From Narthecium ossifragum (taxonomy: Eukaryota; Streptophyta; Magnoliopsida; Dioscoreales; Nartheciaceae): 64,000 nt of DNA. Of the stretch, positions 57,766-64,000 are shown one piece after another. The translations under genes were made by a program, and so were the position numbers. The stretch spans positions 10,722,837-10,786,836 of the forward strand of contig OY986968.1 in the NCBI GenBank assembly GCA_963920575.1. Reading direction: 5' to 3'. A model generated the notes under the pieces. The model was not told the DNA's origin, did not search any database, and saw only the letters and a list, made by a program, of their open reading frames with translations. The stretch's first letter is position 1. Every line of letters begins with the position of its first letter.

Positions 57766-59205
57766 TGATGAGTCACTAAATATTCATAATTAAACCACTT
57801 AAATTACCTTTGTTAGGCCTAGAGTAGTTGTATTTAATAGTTTGTTAGTTGATTTCAGTTTTAATCATGATTTGAGAAGAAATATAAGAATTTCGACTAA
57901 AAGGATGAATTTATGTTATAAAGACTGCTTCGTCGCCTATCAGAAGAATATTCTCTATATATTCTGTATAAGTCCAAATATTCTAGAAATATATTACATT
58001 GGAGAAGACTTCAAGACCTACAACTTTCATGTTGGACATTTGGCGAGACGCCGGATGGTTTAATACCAGTTTTGAAGAAGATAAAGATATATAGCTGCTG
58101 GAAAACTGGTCCGTCGATGCTCAGGAGAATATTCTCCAAATATTTTACATAAGTCATAATAATGTCAAATCTTCGGAAAAAGACAGAAGGCTTCCTAATC
58201 TACATCTTTCATGTTGAGCACATTTCCAAATTCCGGACGGGTTAAACCCAGTCGTGACTGGAAGAGGCTGTCAGAATTAAACTAGGAAATCCGAGTTGCA
58301 CTAGAGGTCCAACTGAACCCAAAACCCTAATTCCGGGAATACACCTATAAGAAGGTGTTGGCTGGCCGAAAATAAGCATCTTTTTGACAATCTTTGGAGG
58401 AGAAAGAAGAAGAAGGAGAGGATGTGGATTGTGACAGCCATATTCCAACCCGATGGCTTTCATCCAAAAGATGAGTTGCTAGTTATTGTACTTAGGATTA
58501 TTCATGAAACCCTAGCATAGTTTTCTATCTTCTTTGGTTTGAATCTTGTATTCTTCTCAAGACATGATCCTATGAATTTGCTTTTTATTGTTAATAGAGT
58601 TGAGGGAACAGAGTTCCTTGACGTATTTTTAGTTCTACATGATTTATGTGATTGATTGTAGAGATTTATAGGATGGTTTTCAGGTGATTTATGGTTTACT
58701 AGTGAGATAGGCTATGCTAAGCTAGGATAGGTTATGCCAAGGTCATTAGGAGTAGTATAACTTAAAGTAATCGTAGGACCGAAGACAATCTATGCCAAGA
58801 AAGATAGGCTATGCCGTTAGAAACATAAATCTTATTTTAGGGATTCATGTGAGATTCTAGCCATATGATCCATAATGTTGAGAGAAGAGAATAAGAGGAT
58901 AACTAGAGAAGATTGAAGGCGAAATTATGGCGGATTGAGTAATTCCTAAGTAACTACTCCATTAATTCAAATTGATCAACCTTTTATCTCTTTTATTTAT
59001 TAGTTAGATAACTCTATTCTATCTTTGATTCTTTTCCTTAGTTTTAGGGTTTTGAGAATTGATTTCAGTTTCCAAAGTTTTCCCTGTGGATCGATTCCGA
59101 CTTCACCGCTATTTCTACCTAGTAGTTTAGTGATTGAATAAGGATTATAAATTTAATATTTGATTGAGTTTGCAACGTTTTAACGACGACGTTTGTAAGC
59201 GATCA
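57766..59205 (+). mobile_element. Solo LTR of family A
   Basis: 1440 bp, TGATGAGTCACTAAATATTC...GTAAGCGATCA, related along its length to the reverse complement of 2107-3685. Flanked by GACCA (57761-57765) and GATCA (59206-59210), a 4-of-5 duplication. No primer-binding site or internal sequence follows, so it is a solo LTR left by recombination. Confidence 0.8.
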
Positions 59206-60057
59206 GATCATATAAGCATTGTCGTAAAAACTTAGTTGCCAAAAGTACTATTTGGTCTTTACAAAGCCTTTTGTGACCAATATAGCGTCGTTTCACTGAC
59301 GAATTTTTCATTGGTCACAATAAGTTTGCTAATTAAGAGCTATTGTGACTAACACCGTTGGTTGCAGTAGCATATTTTGGGGCGACCAGCGTTTCGTCAT
59401 AATAAATAACTGAAGTTCCAATAATAGTATACTTTACGTGACCAACTTATTGCAACCAAGTAAAGAGAGTCACGAAATAATTGGTATCTGCGACCAACGT
59501 TAAGGCAAACACAAAAAAAGTAATGGAAGAGAGTTTAGACGACCAAAGCCAATGCGTCACTAAAACTTGTTTGCCAAAAGCTAATTTTATACCGTGTTTG
59601 AAAGTTGTCCCAACAGCAATAGTAGTGTTTCCATGACAAACCTGTACTGGTCAATATAAGCTTGCTTATTAATGATTTGTGATTAACTATGTTCATTGTC
59701 AAATCATATTAAAATTTTAGCAAAATTATGTAAAATTATATTAAAATATTATCAAAATTATGTGAAATTTACTATTAAAATTTTAGCATGTCCAATGTAG
59801 CCTAAAAATATTGTCATTACTTGCGTGTCAATGAAGCAGGTAGGGACGCGTGCTACTCCGATCGAACTTACGGGCGAATTAAGCCTAGAAGGTTGCCTCG
59901 ACCAACTGGATTTTCTTATTTTCCTACTGTTGTGCATTGGGATGCCTTGGATTCTATTGTCGGCTTGATTGGTACACTACGCAGAGATGCGGGGTCTGCG
60001 GCCACGTCTCGGCGGGGAATTTTTTTTATTGATCGAGCCTAATACAAATCAACTCGT
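59206..60057. repeat. Transposon subterminal-like repeats and spacer
   Basis: 59270-59640 has many TTGGTCAC/GTGACCAA words on both strands, typical of subterminal regions of CACTA-like elements; it may belong to the element starting at 57235. 59820-60045 is a 73-codon open stretch I could not identify. Part of it (ACGCAGAGATGCGGGGTCTG) resembles 48930-48960. Confidence 0.45.
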
Positions 60058-61568
60058 TGACACGCCTTGAAAAGTGTCGTTACCTTAACAAGGACGCCAA
60101 AATTACAAATTTATAATCAAACTACTAACTAACTACTTTATGGGTAGATAGTAATGAGTCCGAGTCGAATCCACATGGAACTAATGGTTTAAGTCGTATA
60201 CTAGGTATAATTCCTAGCCAAGGAGTTGGGAAAAAGATAATCTTTTGGGTTTTTATCTAGAACTAAACAAATACGAAAAGAGTACTAATAGATAAGATAA
60301 TGCCAAGGAACTCTAATCAATAATAAAGAACTTACTAGGTATTCCTAAGATAAGAGCAGATAAATCAACTTAGATGATTTCATATAGTCGATAGGTGAAT
60401 GGTTAGAAGTCCTACCGCTCAACGAAGCCGTCGGGGATAATATGAAGAATGGATATTGGTAAATAATCAAGATGGTTCTGGCACCTTGAGATCGCCTACT
60501 AGAATGTATCAAGGATTAGAGTTAACCTAGTGGTTCTGGCACTAGCATTGTGGTTTTAGCACATACGAAATCCCTAATCTCGAATAATGATGAATAACGG
60601 ATTAAGACGCGGTCATAATGGTTCTAGCATTATGTGTAATGGTCATAGCATTACAAGGCTCTTAATCTCGAGAAGGAAATCCTCACATCCATGGTCCTAG
60701 CACGGTTGTTTGATGAGAATCTCTAATCTCAAGCCCTAACATGCACAAGACCTAAATCTAGGGCATATATGAACAAATCATTCATCTAACATATAATAAT
60801 AATCACACCAATAGATAAGAACATAAAAACAATCCATTCAATCATCAAACGTATGATTTACAACTCATAATCTATAGAAAACCCTAATAAATAACTTTAC
60901 TACATCATAGAATTCCTAGGCTAGGGTTTAGTTACTCATCTTAGGAAGGAGATCCGTCGATGAAGGTTGTCGCCGCGCTCCACCCATGGATCTTCCACCA
61001 AAGATCTAATCTAATTTGTGGAAAAGAAACTAAGAGAAACCCTAAGAGATCAACAAAATTCGGCCATGGAAGGCTGCCAAAACGCCCCCAAAGAAGGCTA
61101 TTTATAGCCTAAGACAAACCCTAACTCGGATTAGTCAATTTCCTTTTATTTTTCCCGCAGCGCCCAAGGAGATCGATCTCCTTTGGGATGAGATCGATCT
61201 GGTTTTCCGTAACTGCTTCTTCTGCACCTCTGTACTAAAAATAGCATATCTTCCTCTAAGAAACTCCAAATCACGAACCGTAAAAAGTTCTGGAATCTAG
61301 ACTTCAAGAGCTTTCCAACCATGTATAGCACATCATCTGGTTCTTCCTGAACAGGTACAATTTTGATGTCAAAGATGGTCCATCTTTGCTCCTTTGCTCT
61401 TTTGCTCCTAGTAGGTTCTTTATTTGTTCGTTTTAGCACCAAACTTGATCTAATCTTCGCTGAGGGTCTTTAAACCTGAAATGGGGAAAAGACAATCAAA
61501 ATAGCATTGTTCGGAGACTAACGAGACCTAGTTAAAAGGGTGATTTGTGCACTTTTCACGTCTTATCA
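60058..61568 (-). mobile_element. Solo LTR of family E
   Basis: 1511 bp. Plus-strand borders are TGACACGCCTTGAAAAGTG and TTTTCACGTCTTATCA. A perfect 5-bp duplication CTCGT flanks it (60053-60057, 61569-61573). The ends resemble families B and D. A GATCGATC pair lies at 61171/61192 (21-bp pitch). Confidence 0.85.
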
Positions 61569-61912
61569 CTCGTATTTTTCCCAGGTTGCATAAGCTAAAA
61601 TAGATCGAATTCAAATTTGTTTATTTCCTGAAATGAATGAACCAAGTCTAATTCGACTCAAATTCTCACTTTTGCTATGATATCTAGATGAATCCCAGTC
61701 CAAGTCAAACAATTAATATCTTTTATAATATGTATAAGCAAATGCTTCTAATTCTAAATTGTCTTAAATAAGTCTGATCAATCATAAGTTTCTCCCCTTT
61801 TTTTTCCTTGGATTACGAAACCTAATCTAACTCCTGCTTTCTCCATATCCATACATTAATAAACAAATAACTCCTGCCTTTTCCACCACCAACCAAAGTT
61901 CCTCACCTTTCC
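61569..61912. other. Non-coding stretch
   Basis: AT-rich DNA without a recognised feature. Confidence 0.5.
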
Positions 61913-62290
61913 ACTTCCCTGGCTACTCTGTCAACCAAACCGGAGCTAGCCTTCCTCTTCTTCTCCTCGCTGCCCACCACCGCCGTTTCTAATCCCCACC
62001 ATGCTCTGAAGCCCCTCGCTTGGCCCCTTTTAAAGCTACAACACTCGGTAGTTCTCATGGTATCCTTCGATGGCTTCCGGTATGGGTATCAATTCAAGAC
62101 TCCCACGTCAAACATCGATAGCCTCGTCGCCAATGGCACCGATCGAGGCCGATCCTGGTCTCATATTCATCTTCCCCTCCCTATATTCCCAAACCACTAC
62201 TCCTTCGTTAGGATCCTGGTCTCATACCCATCTTCCCCTCCCTACATTCCCAAACCACTACTCCTTCGTTACCGGCGTCTACGCCAGAGG
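61913..62290 (+). pseudogene. Nucleotide pyrophosphatase/phosphodiesterase exon relic
   Basis: An open frame through 62057 encodes VVLMVSFDGFRYGYQFKTPT, then SNIDSLVANGTD, and further on FPNHYSFV and TGVYA. This is the N-terminal catalytic block of ENPP-type enzymes (type I phosphodiesterase/nucleotide pyrophosphatase), which hydrolyse extracellular nucleotides and nucleotide sugars. A Leu/Phe-rich stretch upstream (about 61943-62000) could be the remains of a signal anchor. A 61-bp tandem duplication (62151-62211 and 62212-62271) repeats the FPNHYS segment and shifts the frame. The exon seems to end at a donor-like GTGAGG near 62291. No other exon lies before the window ends, so it is a fragment. 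Confidence 0.65.
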
Positions 62291-62453
62291 TGAGGAAGGA
62301 GGGTTTCGGGGAGGTGGCAGAAGTTTGGTGGCAGTGGCTGAGAGAGATGGGTGGATGGGAGGTCGGTGGAGCTTGCATGGCTGGTGTTGATGGATGTCAC
62401 CGAAGTGGATGAGCTCGCCGGAGTCTATGGAGGTGATAGGATGTGTCACGCCC
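62291..62453. other. Spacer after the ENPP relic
   Basis: GC-rich DNA with no motif; it may be old intron sequence interrupted at 62454. Confidence 0.4.
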
Positions 62454-64000
62454 CAACCCAGAAAACCCATCCAGATCAAGGCGTGAGAATCACTTATGAC
62501 AAACTGCACATGCGCCTGCAGGGCTTCCAAGTTTCCCTAACAACACCCTTGCACCTCAAAAGGCTAACTCTGACGGAACCATCCTGTCTCTCGAGACTGG
62601 TCTCTCTTGCCAATCATCTGAACGGATTGGCCTCTTGTGTAATGTATCTGGCCCAAGCTCGAATCATCATGTTTGACTATGAACGACGTAACTGAACAAC
62701 ACCTCCTCGACGCTACCGTTGTCAAACTGACAGAACCTCTGTGTCGTATCATCCAAAGGGCACTCTGTCGCCAACTGCGAACTCCAACGGATTTCCTCTC
62801 TGATTCGCACAAACCCCCATCAACTCTGACTTGATCCACACTGATCTTCTGGAGATTGTGTGACAATATCTGAATCAAAGGGTGAAGTTTGTCATGCTAT
62901 GACATCCACTCTGGCACGGGAAAAGGACTGCAACAATTATGATGTCTGTCAGTATTCCGTCTCCGCCTCCTGACTGGTGAGGTAACAAGGAAAGAACTCT
63001 ATTTCTGACCTCTGCACCGATGCCAACTAAGCTTATGACGAAGTCCATAATATTCCCTCATGCTTCTGGGATGAACAACTTCAAGGAAAAAGTGAACATC
63101 ACATATGATGTCCTCACGCAACTCTGAAACCGCTACTCGGCCTCTGGGGCACAATCAACTGTTTGTTGATTCCGTCAGGAATCTCTATAGGCTCGGTGTC
63201 GTCGTCGCTCCACGTTAGTAGCCATAGGCGGATCAGCTCTTGGAGGCGCTTCTACCTCGGGTGGATCCTGGTCGGACCGGGAGCCCAAATCTTTGATTTG
63301 GCCTCTAGGATATGGATGGATGCATGCTAGCTTAGGATTTGTTGTTGTGTGTGAATTTCGTGGATCCCCGTCGGAGTTTTTCTCTCCTATTCGCTACCAT
63401 TGTTTGGATCTTTAGGTTTTTGTTGGATTTATTGGCTGTTTTGTGGGTTTTCTTTGGTGGATCCGATGGTTTGCCGGCTTGGTTGTTTCCCGATGGTTCT
63501 TTCGTCTGTCTTTTTTTTCAAGCGATGCTGTGTTTGGAGCTTCGTATGATGTTCTGACCCCGGCTTCTTTCCTCCATCTTTCCCCGGCGATGTCAAGTCC
63601 TTGGGACATCGATAGGGTATGAGACCCTTGACATTCCTTAGACTTAGGTGGAGAGACAACACAGTTCTTGTTTTCCTCCTTTCAGTGTGACGTAGAGTAG
63701 AACCTTACTGGGCATTGTTGCTCACCCTACCTGGGATGCATCGGTAATGCAGGTCGATGCAGTTCCTTCTTTCAGGTGTTCTTCTAGAAGATGGCGTGAT
63801 ATTTTGAGGTGATCGAGGAGTTCTTCTACAGTTAATTTACAGTTTTAATCAGTGATGTATAAATTGATGTATAAAATGATGTATTCAATGATATAATTGT
63901 ATGATTATTAATTCAGTTGTGTTTGAGAAATATTGTAATATGCTTTGATATAAATGTTGAGGAATGTGAGGATGTTGAAATTGTAAAATTATAAAATGTA
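62454..64000 (+). mobile_element. Partial LTR-like repeat, distantly related to family F
   Basis: Starts TGTCACGCCCCAACCCAG, a common start of Ty3 LTRs of Tekay type. 63600-63760 follows the same order as 38830-38970 in F1 (GAGACCCTTG..., a TGTG-rich block, a GCTCACYCCTACC-like word), and both then become AT-rich with ATGTATAA words. It runs off the right edge. No coding frame was recognised. Confidence 0.4.

Noticed and set aside
59821..60042. 73-codon frame
   Set aside because: No family recognised; part of it overlaps a repeat also seen near 48930.

Overview
This is a plant nuclear window, almost certainly from a flowering plant. It carries one intact, intron-rich host gene in a sea of nested retrotransposons. 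The plant call rests on four things: Ty3/gypsy elements whose primer-binding sites match the 3' end of plant tRNA-Asp, an L1-type LINE with a C-terminal RNase H, a CACTA-type terminus, and a plant-type guanylate-binding protein with a long C-terminal coiled coil. I cannot name the species. A 200-base run of N (14465-14664) marks a scaffold gap.

Layout. 1-3685: gag remnant, primer-binding site and LTR of a minus-strand Ty3 element (family A), inserted in an old LTR of family C (3686-4385). 4386-5531: microsatellite plus a GH17 glucanase gene fragment. 5532-14464: a nearly complete but defective minus-strand Ty3 element (family B), with left LTR, 3' non-coding region, broken pol, gag, primer-binding site and a right LTR that runs into the gap. 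14665-19300: unresolved repeats, an LTR- or promoter-like stretch, a small inverted-repeat element with 36-bp tandem repeats, and other short repeats. 19520-34545: the host gene, 14 exons encoding 1082 residues, with introns enlarged by repeats. 34546-37014: intergenic DNA. 37015-about 45340: a decayed minus-strand LINE split by two related LTR-like elements (family F), each with its own target-site duplication. 46297-48052: a small gene relic split by a hAT-like element. About 49080-57234: a plus-strand family C Ty3 element with decayed gag, into which a minus-strand gag-type element without pol (family D) has inserted. 57235-61568: a CACTA end, a solo LTR of family A and a solo LTR of family E. 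61913-62290: a broken nucleotide pyrophosphatase/phosphodiesterase exon. 62454-64000: a partial LTR-like repeat.

The strongest unexplained signal is a paired palindrome. Two GATCGATC-type octamers sit at a nearly fixed pitch that is characteristic of each LTR family: 20 bp in A, 23 bp in B, 21 bp in D and E, and 21-23 bp in F. In B and F these pairs form arrays of about six. Family C carries a different palindrome array, CGACCTCGAGGTCG.

None of the transposon polyproteins here looks functional. The breaks include lost catalytic Asp residues in two unrelated reverse transcriptases, a truncated integrase, and a gag frame killed only by stop codons. The single intact gene is the guanylate-binding protein.
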